A DNA stretch of 64,000 bases, taken from Stenotrophomonas sp. SY1 (GTDB taxonomy: Bacteria > Pseudomonadota > Gammaproteobacteria > Xanthomonadales > Xanthomonadaceae). The DNA lies in assembly GCF_021202945.1 (NCBI RefSeq), contig NZ_JAJOYR010000001.1, positions 2,399,543 through 2,463,542 on the forward strand. Reading direction: 5' to 3'. The notes beneath the pieces were generated by a model, which saw only the letters and a list, made by a program, of their open reading frames with translations, ran no database searches and was not told where the DNA came from. How positions within the stretch are numbered: position 1 is the stretch's first letter; each line of letters starts with the position of its first letter. The translations under genes were made by a program, and so were the position numbers. This document shows, piece by piece, positions 46,345-54,100 of this stretch.

Positions 46345-46465
46345 TGTAAGAGCGGCGTAAGCCGCGAAGTCGGTACCAAATCCGGCGCCAGTTCAGATGC
46401 AACTCCAGAAACGCCACCGTCGGCAGTAGCCCAGGTTTTGGCTTTGCGGCTCATGCCGCTCCTGC
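46345..46465. repeat. REP inverted pair downstream of the RAYT gene
   Basis: Left TGTAAGAGCGGCGTAAGCC... at 46345-46369 and right GCTTTGCGGCTCATGCC... at 46441-46465. Both carry point changes relative to the upstream pair. Confidence 0.88.
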
Positions 46466-46508
46466 AATTACGCGCGTCAACATTCCGGCAGAACCGCCTG
46501 CTCGGCTC

Positions 46509-46524
46509 CGGCACGGTGCTTGCA
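46509..46524 (+). promoter_or_regulatory. Sigma-54 promoter of fliL
   Basis: CGGCACGGTGCTTGCA has the exact GG-N10-GC core. The start should lie near 46535, about 22 bases before the fliL GTG. It rules out an ATG at 46524 as the start codon. Confidence 0.82.
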
Positions 46525-46556
46525 TGTGCGGGGGAAGCGATTTCCAGGAGTTCAAC

Positions 46557-47072
46557 GTGGCTGTTGCCGCTGACAAGAAAAACAAAACCGAGACGGCTGC
46601 GGAGGCGACTGGCAAGTCGCGGCGTCCGTTGCTGGTCACCGCTTTGATCGCGCTGTTTGCTGCTGGCGCGGCCGGTGGCGGCGTCTGGTACTTCACCCAG
46701 GGCAACACTGCCAAGGCAGCTGCGGCCAAGCCCGCTGCGAAGACCCCTGCCCCGGCCCAGTATTTCGCGCTGGACCCGGCATTCGTGGTCAATCTGAACG
46801 GCCCGATCGACGGACCGCGCTACCTGCAGGTGGAAGTCCAGCTGATGACACGCGACCCGCTGGCACTGCAGGCCCTGCAGACCCATGCACCAGCCATCCG
46901 CGCCAAGCTGCTGATGCTGTTCTCTCAGGTGGAACCGGCGCAGATCGCCGACCGCGCCGGCAAGGAGAAGCTCCAGGCCAGCGCGCTGGCCGAGGTACAG
47001 AAGCTGATGAAGGTCGAAACCGGCAGCAAGAGCGCCGATGAGCTGCTGTTCACCAGTTTCGTCACCCAGTAA
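46557..47072 (+). CDS. fliL: Flagellar basal body-associated protein FliL
   Basis: A 171-residue inner membrane protein with one membrane segment (LLVTALIALFAAGAAGGGVW at about 26-45) and a periplasmic domain (FALDPAFVVNLN, YLQVEVQLMTRD). FliL surrounds the stator. The GTG start has AGGAG six bases upstream and lies behind a sigma-54 promoter; the ATG at 46524 would be part of that promoter. First gene of fliLMNOP. Confidence 0.93.
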   Translation: MAVAADKKNKTETAAEATGKSRRPLLVTALIALFAAGAAGGGVWYFTQGNTAKAAAAKPAAKTPAPAQYFALDPAFVVNLNGPIDGPRYLQVEVQLMTRDPLALQALQTHAPAIRAKLLMLFSQVEPAQIADRAGKEKLQASALAEVQKLMKVETGSKSADELLFTSFVTQ

Positions 47073-47081
47073 GGGCCTGCG

Positions 47082-48098
47082 ATGAGCATCAATGACCTGC
47101 TGTCACAGGATGAGATCGATGCCCTGCTGCATGGCGTCGATTCGGGCAGCGTCAACACTGCCGAGCCTGCCCCGGCACCCGGCGAAGCGCGCTCCTATGA
47201 CTTCGCCAGCCAGGACCGCATCATCCGTGGGCGCATGCCCACGCTGGAAATGGTCAACGAGCGGTTCGCGCGTTTGTGGCGCATCGGCCTGTTCAACCTG
47301 ATCCGGCGCTCGGCCGAGCTGTCGGTGCGTGGCATCGAGCTGATCAAGTTCGGCGATTACCTGCACTCGCTGTACGTGCCGACCAACCTCAACCTGATCC
47401 GCTTCAAGCCGCTGCGCGGCACCGGGTTGATCGTGTTCGAGCCGACGCTGGTATTCGCCATCGTCGACAACTTCTTCGGCGGCGACGGGCGTTACCCCAC
47501 CCGCATTGAAGGCCGCGAGTTCACCGCCACCGAAATGCGTGTGATCCAGTTGATGCTCAAGCAGACCTTCGCCGACCTGCGCGAGGCGTGGGGCCCGGTG
47601 ATGAACGTCGATTTCGACTACATCAACTCCGAGATCAACCCGCATTTCGCCAACATCGTCAGCCCGCGCGAGTACGTGGTGGTCAGCCGCTTCCACGTCG
47701 AACTGGACGGCGGCGGCGGCGACATCCACATCACCCTGCCGTACTCGATGCTCGAACCGATCCGCGAGCTGCTCGACGCCGGCATCCAGAGCGACCGCAA
47801 CGACCGCGACGAAAGCTGGGCCATCATGCTGCGCGAACAGCTCAACAGCGCCGAAGTGGAACTGTCCAGCGTGCTGGCCAAGCGCCGCATGAGCCTGCGC
47901 GAACTCACCCGGCTCAAGATCGGCGACATCCTGCCCATCGACATGCCCAAGGAAGTGCCTTTGTGCGTGGAGGGCATCCCGGTGTTCACCGGCGAGTTCG
48001 GCGTGGCCAACGAGCGCAACGCCATCAAGATCACCGCCACCCAGCCTCCGGGCAAGCGCGTCCACGTTCCCGTAATCCAGGAATCTTCCGATGAATGA
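47082..48098 (+). CDS. fliM: Flagellar motor switch protein FliM
   Basis: A 338-residue C-ring protein. The N-terminal CheY-binding peptide LLSQDEIDALL lies at residues 6-16. The middle domain has GGDGRYPTRIEGREFTATE, and the C-terminal SpoA-like domain ends near ITATQPPGKRVHVPVIQ. It overlaps fliN by eight bases. Confidence 0.97.
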   Translation: MSINDLLSQDEIDALLHGVDSGSVNTAEPAPAPGEARSYDFASQDRIIRGRMPTLEMVNERFARLWRIGLFNLIRRSAELSVRGIELIKFGDYLHSLYVPTNLNLIRFKPLRGTGLIVFEPTLVFAIVDNFFGGDGRYPTRIEGREFTATEMRVIQLMLKQTFADLREAWGPVMNVDFDYINSEINPHFANIVSPREYVVVSRFHVELDGGGGDIHITLPYSMLEPIRELLDAGIQSDRNDRDESWAIMLREQLNSAEVELSSVLAKRRMSLRELTRLKIGDILPIDMPKEVPLCVEGIPVFTGEFGVANERNAIKITATQPPGKRVHVPVIQESSDE

Positions 48099-48447
48099 CA
48101 CCGAAGCCCCCGAGCTCGCCACCCCAGCCGCCTCCGCCACGCCGGCCCAGTTCAGCAATCTGCAAGCCGATGCCGCCAGCGGCACCGACCTTGACCTGGA
48201 CGTGATCCTGGATGTGCCGGTGACGCTGTCACTGGAAGTCGGCCGCGCACGTCTGCCGATCCGCAACCTGCTGCAGCTCAACCAGGGCTCGGTGGTGGAG
48301 CTGGAACGTGGCGCTGGCGAGTCGCTGGACGTGTTCGTCAACGGCACGCTGATCGCCCATGGCGAAGTGGTGGTCATCAACGACCGCTTCGGCGTGCGCC
48401 TGACCGACGTGGTCAGCCCCAGCGAGCGCATCCGGAGACTGCGTTGA
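48091..48447 (+). CDS. fliN: Flagellar motor switch protein FliN
   Basis: A 118-residue C-ring protein with a short Ala/Pro-rich N-terminus and the SpoA domain (VILDVPVTLSLEVGRARLPI, LLQLNQGSVVEL, NGTLIAHGEVVVINDRFGVR). It docks FliH and is the base of the switch. Confidence 0.97.
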   Translation: MNDTEAPELATPAASATPAQFSNLQADAASGTDLDLDVILDVPVTLSLEVGRARLPIRNLLQLNQGSVVELERGAGESLDVFVNGTLIAHGEVVVINDRFGVRLTDVVSPSERIRRLR

Positions 48448-48851
48448 TCGCACTGCTCGCCCTGGCCGCTCCGTCGGCAAAAGCCGCCACGCCAGTGGGT
48501 CAACACGCCGCCAGCATGCCCAGCATGTTCGGTGCGATGTTCACCCTGCTGCTGGTGCTGGGCCTGATCATCGGCCTGGGCTGGCTGCTCAAGCGCCTGC
48601 CCGGCGGCGCATTCCGCCCGGTTGAGGGCGTGAAGGTGGTGGCGAGCATCAACGTGGGCGCCAAGGAGCGCGTGGTGGTGGTGGACGTCAACGGCCAGCA
48701 GTTGCTGCTGGGAGTGACAGCCGGCGGCATCAGCACGCTGCATGCGCTGCCCGAGCCGCTGCCGCAGACACCCGCGCCGACATTGCCCGACTTCAAGCAA
48801 CTTCCCAATTTCGCCCAGCTGCTGTCGCAGAAGCTGCGCAAGGGTTCCTGA
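48444..48851 (+). CDS. fliO: Flagellar biosynthesis protein FliO
   Basis: A 135-residue membrane protein that helps build the FliP ring. One strong membrane segment (MFTLLLVLGLIIGLGWLLKR at about 32-51) and a cytoplasmic domain (VVVVDVNGQQLLLGVTAGGI). The start is a TTG overlapping the fliN TGA; no other start keeps the N-terminus, which looks like a short signal sequence. Confidence 0.88.
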   Translation: MIALLALAAPSAKAATPVGQHAASMPSMFGAMFTLLLVLGLIIGLGWLLKRLPGGAFRPVEGVKVVASINVGAKERVVVVDVNGQQLLLGVTAGGISTLHALPEPLPQTPAPTLPDFKQLPNFAQLLSQKLRKGS

Positions 48852-48853
48852 TC

Positions 48854-49636
48854 ATGTGTGGTCCTCGCTTCAACCTGCGCCATTTCTGGGCACTGTTCGC
48901 GCTGCTGGTGATGCTGGCGCTGCCGCTGTCCGCATTTGCTGCCACCGGTGCGCCGCAGCTGCCGGCCCTGCCGGACGTGAATGTCGGCAAGATCGGCAGC
49001 CAGCCGGTGAGCCTGCCTTTGCAGACGCTGCTGCTGATGACGGCCATCACCCTGCTGCCGTCGATGCTGCTGGTGTTGACCGCCTTCACCCGGATCATCA
49101 TCGTGCTGGGCCTGCTGCGCCAGGCGCTGGGGACGGGGCAGACGCCTTCCAACCAGATCCTGCTCGGCCTGGCACTGTTCCTGACCGCCATGATCATGAT
49201 GCCGGTGTGGGACAAGTCATGGTCCACCGGCATGGCGCCGTACCTGGACGGCCAGATTGATTTCCAGACCGCCTGGAAGTTGACCACTGAACCCTTGCGC
49301 GCCTTCATGTTGGCGCAGGTGCGTGAAACCGACCTGATGACCTTCGCCGGCCTGGCCGGTCACGGCGCCTACGCCAGCCCGGATGCGATCCCTTTTCCGG
49401 TATTGGTGGCTTCGTTCGTGACCAGCGAGTTGAAGACGGCGTTCGAGATTGGCTTCTTGATCTTCATTCCGTTCGTGATCATCGACCTGGTGGTATCCAG
49501 CGTGCTGATGTCGATGGGCATGATGATGCTGTCACCGATGCTGGTGTCGGCGCCGTTCAAGATCCTGCTGTTCGTATTGGTGGACGGCTGGGTGTTGGTG
49601 GTCGGAACCCTGGCGGCGAGCTTCAACGCGGTGTGA
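48854..49636 (+). CDS. fliP: Flagellar export gate protein FliP
   Basis: A 260-residue gate subunit with a cleavable signal peptide (WALFALLVMLALPLSAFAAT) and four membrane segments. FTRIIIVLGLLRQALGTGQT and MGMMMLSPMLVSAPFKILLF are diagnostic. It precedes a strong terminator, so fliLMNOP ends here and is not continuous with fliQ, unlike the common fliPQR order. Confidence 0.96.
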   Translation: MCGPRFNLRHFWALFALLVMLALPLSAFAATGAPQLPALPDVNVGKIGSQPVSLPLQTLLLMTAITLLPSMLLVLTAFTRIIIVLGLLRQALGTGQTPSNQILLGLALFLTAMIMMPVWDKSWSTGMAPYLDGQIDFQTAWKLTTEPLRAFMLAQVRETDLMTFAGLAGHGAYASPDAIPFPVLVASFVTSELKTAFEIGFLIFIPFVIIDLVVSSVLMSMGMMMLSPMLVSAPFKILLFVLVDGWVLVVGTLAASFNAV

Positions 49637-49662
49637 GCCACCGCCCAAGGATTCCTTGCACG

Positions 49663-49695
49663 AAGCCGCGATCAACTCGCGGCTTTGTTGCTTTT
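49663..49695 (+). terminator. Strong intrinsic terminator after fliP
   Basis: A 9-bp perfect stem (AAGCCGCGA with TCGCGGCTT), 5-base loop and a T-rich tail (TGTTGCTTTT), 26 bases after the fliP stop. Confidence 0.9.
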
Positions 49696-49728
49696 GGCCC
49701 CTCCACGCCATCGGCCACTGCCTTGGGT

Positions 49729-49758
49729 TTGGCCTTGGCCTTGGCCTTGGCTTTGGCC
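49729..49758. repeat. Hexanucleotide TTGGCC repeat
   Basis: Five units in a row, one of them TTGGCT. It lies just outside the left arm of the large inverted repeat. A different hexamer (GCAACA, about three units, 50365-50382) lies just outside the right arm. Confidence 0.8.
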
Positions 49759-49760
49759 GT

Positions 49761-50367
49761 TGCCGTGGACTTTGACTTTGACTTACCGGGTTCCCTTCCG
49801 TAGCGACGGAGCTGACGGACAAGACCCCGCAGGGGCGACGTGCATGGATGCACGTCGTTTTTCGACGGGACAGGGACGTCCCGTCGAAAAATCCCGGCAG
49901 CGGAGTGGACCTGAAGCGCGCAGCGCGGAAGGCGCGCAGGCAGGGTGTGCTTTCTTTGGGCCACGTTTCTTTGCACAAGCAAAGAAAGGTGCGCTCGCGC
50001 CCCTTTAGGGGGGCGAAAGCCTTTGCCTTCAGCTTTAGCCGTGCGGCTCAAGGTTCAAAAGCCGAGGCCGAGGCAGGATCAAGGGCTTTCACTCCCCCAC
50101 GGGGAGCGAGTTACTTTTCTTTGCTCGTGCAAAGAAAAGCTAACCAAAAAGAAGAGCTTTTCAACAGCCGAAGGCTGGTCAAGCACGCCCTGCCTCCGCG
50201 CCCACGATGCTGCGCATCGCGGGTCCACTCCGCCGGCAGGATTTTTCGACGAGACTTCCCTGTCTCGTCGAAAAACGCCGCACATCCTTGTGCGGCGCCC
50301 CGTTCGGGGTCTTATCTGCCAGCTCCGTCGCTACGGAAGGGAACCCGGTAAGTCAAAGTCCACGGCA
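49761..50367. repeat. Nested inverted repeat of about 607 bp with mirrored hairpins
   Basis: Outer arms 49761-49828 and 50306-50367 are inverted copies: 48 matched bases apart from one extra TTTGAC hexamer on the left, then a 6-base block of difference. Inside, each half has the same series of local hairpins. Left: CCCC/GGGG near 49825, CGACGTGCA stem 49836-49857, TTTTTCGACGGGAC stem 49858-49891, TTTCTTTGC stem 49966-49987, CGCCCC stem near 49998-50015. Right: the same in mirror order, at 50092-50106, 50114-50139, 50242-50275, 50276-50297 and 50298-50309. Several stems differ between halves by paired changes. Frames on both strands encode similar peptides only because of the symmetry; I call no gene here. 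The region fills the gap between fliP and fliQ. Confidence 0.9.
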
Positions 50368-50403
50368 ACAGCAACAGCAACGGCCCAATGCCAATGCAAG
50401 AAG

Positions 50404-50448
50404 CTCCCCCTCCCCAACCCTCCCCCGCGCTCCGCGCAAGGGAGGGGG
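50404..50448. repeat. C-rich/G-rich palindromic intergenic repeat
   Basis: CCCTCCC (50418-50424) pairs with GGGAGGG (50440-50446). The C-rich lead sequence resembles the copy near 63725. It lies between the large inverted repeat and the fliQ promoter. Confidence 0.65.
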
Positions 50449-50529
50449 CCAAGCCGCGGCCTCTTCTCTTCACCTTTCGCCTTTACCCACGGAGAACAGC
50501 AGAGAAAAGCCAACATCCCGGCGCCCGAA

Positions 50530-50545
50530 TGGCACCAAGCTTGCA
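50530..50545 (+). promoter_or_regulatory. Sigma-54 promoter of fliQR
   Basis: TGGCACCAAGCTTGCA is a perfect -24/-12 element. Twelve bases past the -12 GC is about 50556, one base before the fliQ ATG. Confidence 0.9.
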
Positions 50546-50556
50546 TCCACCCCGGC

Positions 50557-50826
50557 ATGAGTCCCGAACTAGCCCTGACTGAACTGCGTGGCGGCCTCGT
50601 CGCCACCCTCTGGGTCGCCGGCCCGCTGCTGCTTACCGTGCTGGTTGTCGGCGTGGTGGTCGGCGTGATCCAGGCTGCCACCCAGCTCAACGAACCCACC
50701 ATCGCCTTCGTCGCCAAAGCTGCCGCCCTCACCGCCGCGCTGTTCGCACTGGGCAGCCTGCTGCTCGGCCACCTGGTCGAATTCACCACCCTGCTGTTCC
50801 AGCGCATTCCCCACCTGATCGGATAG
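50557..50826 (+). CDS. fliQ: Flagellar export gate protein FliQ
   Basis: An 89-residue protein with two membrane helices (LLLTVLVVGVVVGVIQAATQ, and ALTAALFALGSLLLGHLVEF), exactly the usual FliQ length. No Shine-Dalgarno sequence precedes the ATG, and the sigma-54 promoter puts the transcript start almost on it, so translation may be leaderless. Followed by fliR after four bases. Confidence 0.95.
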   Translation: MSPELALTELRGGLVATLWVAGPLLLTVLVVGVVVGVIQAATQLNEPTIAFVAKAAALTAALFALGSLLLGHLVEFTTLLFQRIPHLIG

Positions 50827-50830
50827 CGCC

Positions 50831-51622
50831 ATGGACTCGGCTACCCAGATGGCGATCGACGGCCAACAGGCCTTCGCCATCATCGGCAATACCCTGTGGG
50901 TGATGCTGCGCATCGGCGCGATGCTGATGGCCATGCCGATGATCGGCACCCGCGCCGTGCCGACCCGGGTGCGGGCGCTATTGGCGGTGGCGCTATCGGT
51001 CGCCCTGGCGCCAGTGCTCCCTCCGGTGCCGCTGTTCCACGGGCTGGATTCGGTCACGGTGCTGAACATCCTGCGTGAACTCGCCGTCGGCGTGAGCATC
51101 GGCTTCCTGCTGCGGCTGATCTTCGAGGCCGGCGCGCTGGCCGGTGAAATGGTCGCCCAGAGCACCGGCCTGGCCTTCGCGCAGATGAGCGACCCGCTGC
51201 GCGGCGGCAGCTCCGGCGTTATCGGCCAATGGTTCTATCTGCTGTTCGGCCTGCTGTTCTTCACCAGCAACGGCCATCTGGCGCTGATCTCATTGCTGGT
51301 GGACAGCTACCAGGCCCTGCCCATCGGCGCCGCCCTGCCCGATCCGCAAGCCATGGTGTCGATCGCACCGACCCTGGCCCTGCAGATCTTCCGCGGCGCC
51401 CTGACCCTGGCGCTGCCGCTGGTGGTGGCGATGCTGGCCATCAACCTGGCGTTCGGCGTGCTGGCCCGCGCCGCGCCAGCGCTGAATCCAATTCAACTTG
51501 GCCTGCCAGTGGCACTGCTGGTCGGGCTGTTCCTGCTGATGCTGTTGTCCGGCGAAATGAGCACTCCGGTGCAACGCCTGTTCAACACGACGTTCGATGC
51601 GGCGCGACAGGTGACAATGTGA
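50831..51622 (+). CDS. fliR: Flagellar export gate protein FliR
   Basis: A 263-residue membrane protein with about six membrane segments. VLNILRELAVGVSIGFLLRL and FEAGALAGEMVAQSTGLAFA are family motifs, with MSDPLRGGSSGVIGQWFYLL next. Forms the gate with FliP and FliQ. Normal length. Confidence 0.95.
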   Translation: MDSATQMAIDGQQAFAIIGNTLWVMLRIGAMLMAMPMIGTRAVPTRVRALLAVALSVALAPVLPPVPLFHGLDSVTVLNILRELAVGVSIGFLLRLIFEAGALAGEMVAQSTGLAFAQMSDPLRGGSSGVIGQWFYLLFGLLFFTSNGHLALISLLVDSYQALPIGAALPDPQAMVSIAPTLALQIFRGALTLALPLVVAMLAINLAFGVLARAAPALNPIQLGLPVALLVGLFLLMLLSGEMSTPVQRLFNTTFDAARQVTM

Positions 51623-51790
51623 TGCATTTCTCACCTTTAACATCCTGTTTCCCTATTGAACAGACAATCTATTGCTGCCTTTGGGGTGCCTGAGAGTAGT
51701 CTGGCTGGCAGGGCCGTAAGGGATTGAAGGGCCATGCGCGATGCGGCTGCATGGCGTTTGCGGTACGGACACTAAAGGGGAGAGGGTTTG

Positions 51791-53911
51791 ATGCTCGTCG
51801 GCAGCTACAACCCGTTGTTCGTCGTGTTGTCCATCCTGGTCGCCATCCTGGCCTCGTTCACGGCCCTGGACATGGCATCGCGGGTTTCGGCCTCGCAGCC
51901 CAGGCGTACTGCCGCACGCTGGCTGCTGGCTGGCGGTGTTGCCATGGGCGCGGGCATCTGGTCGATGCATTTCGTCGGCATGCTGGCCTTCCGCCTTCCG
52001 ATTCCGCTGGGTTATGACCTGTGGCTGACCCTGCAATCCCTGCTGGTCGCGGTGGCCGCCTCGCTGTTTGCCCTGTGGCTGGTATCGCGGCCCACCCTGC
52101 CGCACCTGCGCCTGGCATTGGGTGCACTGTTGATGGGCCTGGGCATCGCCTGGATGCATTACGTCGGCATGGCCGCACTGCGCATGCAGCCATCCATCGA
52201 CTACGACCGTTTCTGGTTCGCGCTGTCCATCGTCATTGCCGTGTGTGCCTCGTGGAGCGCGCTGTACATCGCCTTCCGCCTGCGGACCGTTGAACATGCG
52301 CAGGCACCACGCCTGATCGCGGCGGTGGTGATGGGGCTGGCCATCGTCGGCATGCATTACACCGGCATGGCTGCCGCACGTTTCCCCGCCGACGCGGTGT
52401 GCGCCGCGGCAACCAGTGGTGGCGTCCCCACCGAGTGGCTGGCCGCCTGCGTGGTGCTGTTGACCGTCGGCGTGATGGGCATCGTGCTGACCATCTCGTT
52501 GCTGGAGCAGCGCATGCAGGCGCGGCTGCTGCACCTGCGCAATTCGATGCTGGCCGCTTCGTTGGATGACGCCCGCAAGGAGCTGTTCCACGCCAGCCAG
52601 CACGACTCGCTGACCCGCCTGCCCAACCGCCAGCTTTCACATGAGCGCATCGAGCAGCTGCTGCTCGATGGCCAGGCGCTTGCGGTGATGTCCATCGACC
52701 TGGATGGCTTCCACCACATCAATGGCGCCTTCGGCGCACCAATCGGCGATGCGGTGCTGGTGGATATCGCCGAACGCCTGCGCAGCCTGCTGCCGGCCGA
52801 TGACCTGGTTGGCCGGCTCGGTGGCGACCAGTTCGTCATCGCCACCCCGGTCAAGGATGCCAAGCAGGTGGAGGCCTACGCCGAGCGCATCATCCTTGCC
52901 GTGAACTCGGTACGGGTGAACGGGCGCGACATGCGCATCACCGGCAGCCTGGGCATCGCCCTGAGCCCGGAACATGGCGGCAGCGCCCCGCCGCTGGTCG
53001 CCTTGGCCGAAACCGCCATGCGCTACGCCAAGCAGGCCGGGCACAACACGCACACGATGTTCGCTGAGTGGATGAGCGAGAACGTCGAGCAGGACCGGCA
53101 ATTGCTCGAAGACCTGCGCAAGGCGATTGGGACGCCGCAGTTGTCGCTTCACTACCAACCTCGCGTAGATGCCCAGACCGGACGAATCAGCGGTGCCGAG
53201 GCGCAGCTGCGCTGGCGCCATCCCGAGCACGGCTATGTTCCAAGCGAACGGATCATCCGTCTGGCCGAGCAGAACGGCCTGATGCAGCAGCTGGGCGACT
53301 GGGCACTGAATGAAGCTTGTCGCCAGCTGCGCAGCTGGCAGGATGCCGGCAACCAGGAATGGCGGGTTTCGGTGATGCTGTCCGAGCGTCAGCTCGGCTC
53401 GCAGCAACTGCTCGACGAGGTGCGCGCGGCATTGCAACGCCACGAACTGGCACCGTCGCAACTGATTCTTGAAATCAGCGAGAACGCGGTGATGCGCGAT
53501 ACCGACAACGCCATCAGCGTGCTGCGCAACGTGGCCGCGCTGGGCGTGGGTATTTCGATCAACGATTTCGGAACCGGCTCTGCCAGCCTGTTGCACCTCA
53601 AGCGCCTGCCCACCACGGAAATCAAGATCAGCCGCGCCTTCGTGCTGGCGCTGGAAGACAGCGACGAGGATGTGGTGATCGTTTCGGCCATGATCGCGCT
53701 TGGCCACGCGCTGAGCCTGTCGGTGGTTGCCTCCGGTGTCGAAACAGCCGGCCAACGCGCTTATGTCGAACGGCTGGGCTGCGACCACCTGCAGGGCAAC
53801 CTGCTGGGCCGTCCGGTCAGTGCCGAAAGCTTCATGCGCCTGCATGGCGGCGATGCCCGCCAGGCGGCATTGGAAGCGCGCCTGGCTTCCTTCCAGAGCA
53901 ACGCCGAGTAA
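51791..53911 (+). CDS. MHYT-GGDEF-EAL membrane protein with degenerate EAL residues
   Basis: A 706-residue protein. The N-terminal MHYT sensor (about 1-250, seven hydrophobic segments) has three motif copies: MHFVGM, MHYVGM and MHYTGM, thought to bind a metal and sense oxygen, CO or NO. A GGDEF domain at about 265-430 has GGDQF near 345. The EAL domain at about 450-700 has EAQLRW for EALLRW, NDFGTG for DDFGTG and SGVE for EGVE, so phosphodiesterase activity is doubtful. GGGGAGAGGG precedes ATG 51791. It lies between fliR and flhB, so a motility role is likely. Confidence 0.9.
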   Translation: MLVGSYNPLFVVLSILVAILASFTALDMASRVSASQPRRTAARWLLAGGVAMGAGIWSMHFVGMLAFRLPIPLGYDLWLTLQSLLVAVAASLFALWLVSRPTLPHLRLALGALLMGLGIAWMHYVGMAALRMQPSIDYDRFWFALSIVIAVCASWSALYIAFRLRTVEHAQAPRLIAAVVMGLAIVGMHYTGMAAARFPADAVCAAATSGGVPTEWLAACVVLLTVGVMGIVLTISLLEQRMQARLLHLRNSMLAASLDDARKELFHASQHDSLTRLPNRQLSHERIEQLLLDGQALAVMSIDLDGFHHINGAFGAPIGDAVLVDIAERLRSLLPADDLVGRLGGDQFVIATPVKDAKQVEAYAERIILAVNSVRVNGRDMRITGSLGIALSPEHGGSAPPLVALAETAMRYAKQAGHNTHTMFAEWMSENVEQDRQLLEDLRKAIGTPQLSLHYQPRVDAQTGRISGAEAQLRWRHPEHGYVPSERIIRLAEQNGLMQQLGDWALNEACRQLRSWQDAGNQEWRVSVMLSERQLGSQQLLDEVRAALQRHELAPSQLILEISENAVMRDTDNAISVLRNVAALGVGISINDFGTGSASLLHLKRLPTTEIKISRAFVLALEDSDEDVVIVSAMIALGHALSLSVVASGVETAGQRAYVERLGCDHLQGNLLGRPVSAESFMRLHGGDARQAALEARLASFQSNAE

Positions 53912-53922
53912 GCGCTTCTTTT

Positions 53923-54036
53923 GCGCGGGCGCCTCCAGGCGCGAGGCTGACCGTGTGACAAACCAGGGCTGGTCTGCAACTGCAGGCCCCCTGGCTCCGG
54001 TGGTGATGCGAGCTTCGCGCCTGAAGGCGCTCCTAC
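53923..54036. repeat. Diverged REP inverted pair before flhB
   Basis: Left GCGCGGGCGCCTCCAGGCGCGAGGC (53923-53947, head degenerate) and right GCTTCGCGCCTGAAGGCGCTCCTAC (54012-54036). The stem is GGCGC/GCGCC instead of the usual GCGGC/GCCGC, a variant subfamily. Confidence 0.75.
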
Positions 54037-54050
54037 GGCGGCTGTTCGCC

Positions 54051-54066
54051 TGGAACGCTTCTTGCA
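54051..54066 (+). promoter_or_regulatory. Sigma-54 promoter of flhB
   Basis: TGGAACGCTTCTTGCA: GG-N10-GC exact, with A for C at one -24 position. The start should lie about 24 bases before flhB. Confidence 0.82.
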
Positions 54067-54100
54067 CCAGCGTGGATGACTCCTTCATCCACGCCGAGCC

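Noticed and set aside
46524..46556. ATG at 46524 as the fliL start
   Set aside because: It overlaps the -12 box of the sigma-54 promoter; GTG 46557 has an ideal ribosome site.
49623..50351. Frames on both strands (for example 49848-50351 plus, 49623-50051 minus) encoding similar peptides with FRRD and SKN motifs
   Set aside because: The similarity follows from the inverted repeat; local hairpins and hexamers explain the sequence better than protein coding.
51710..51730. A sigma-28 box GCCGTAAG upstream of the MHYT gene
   Set aside because: No -35 element at the right distance and several -10 mismatches.
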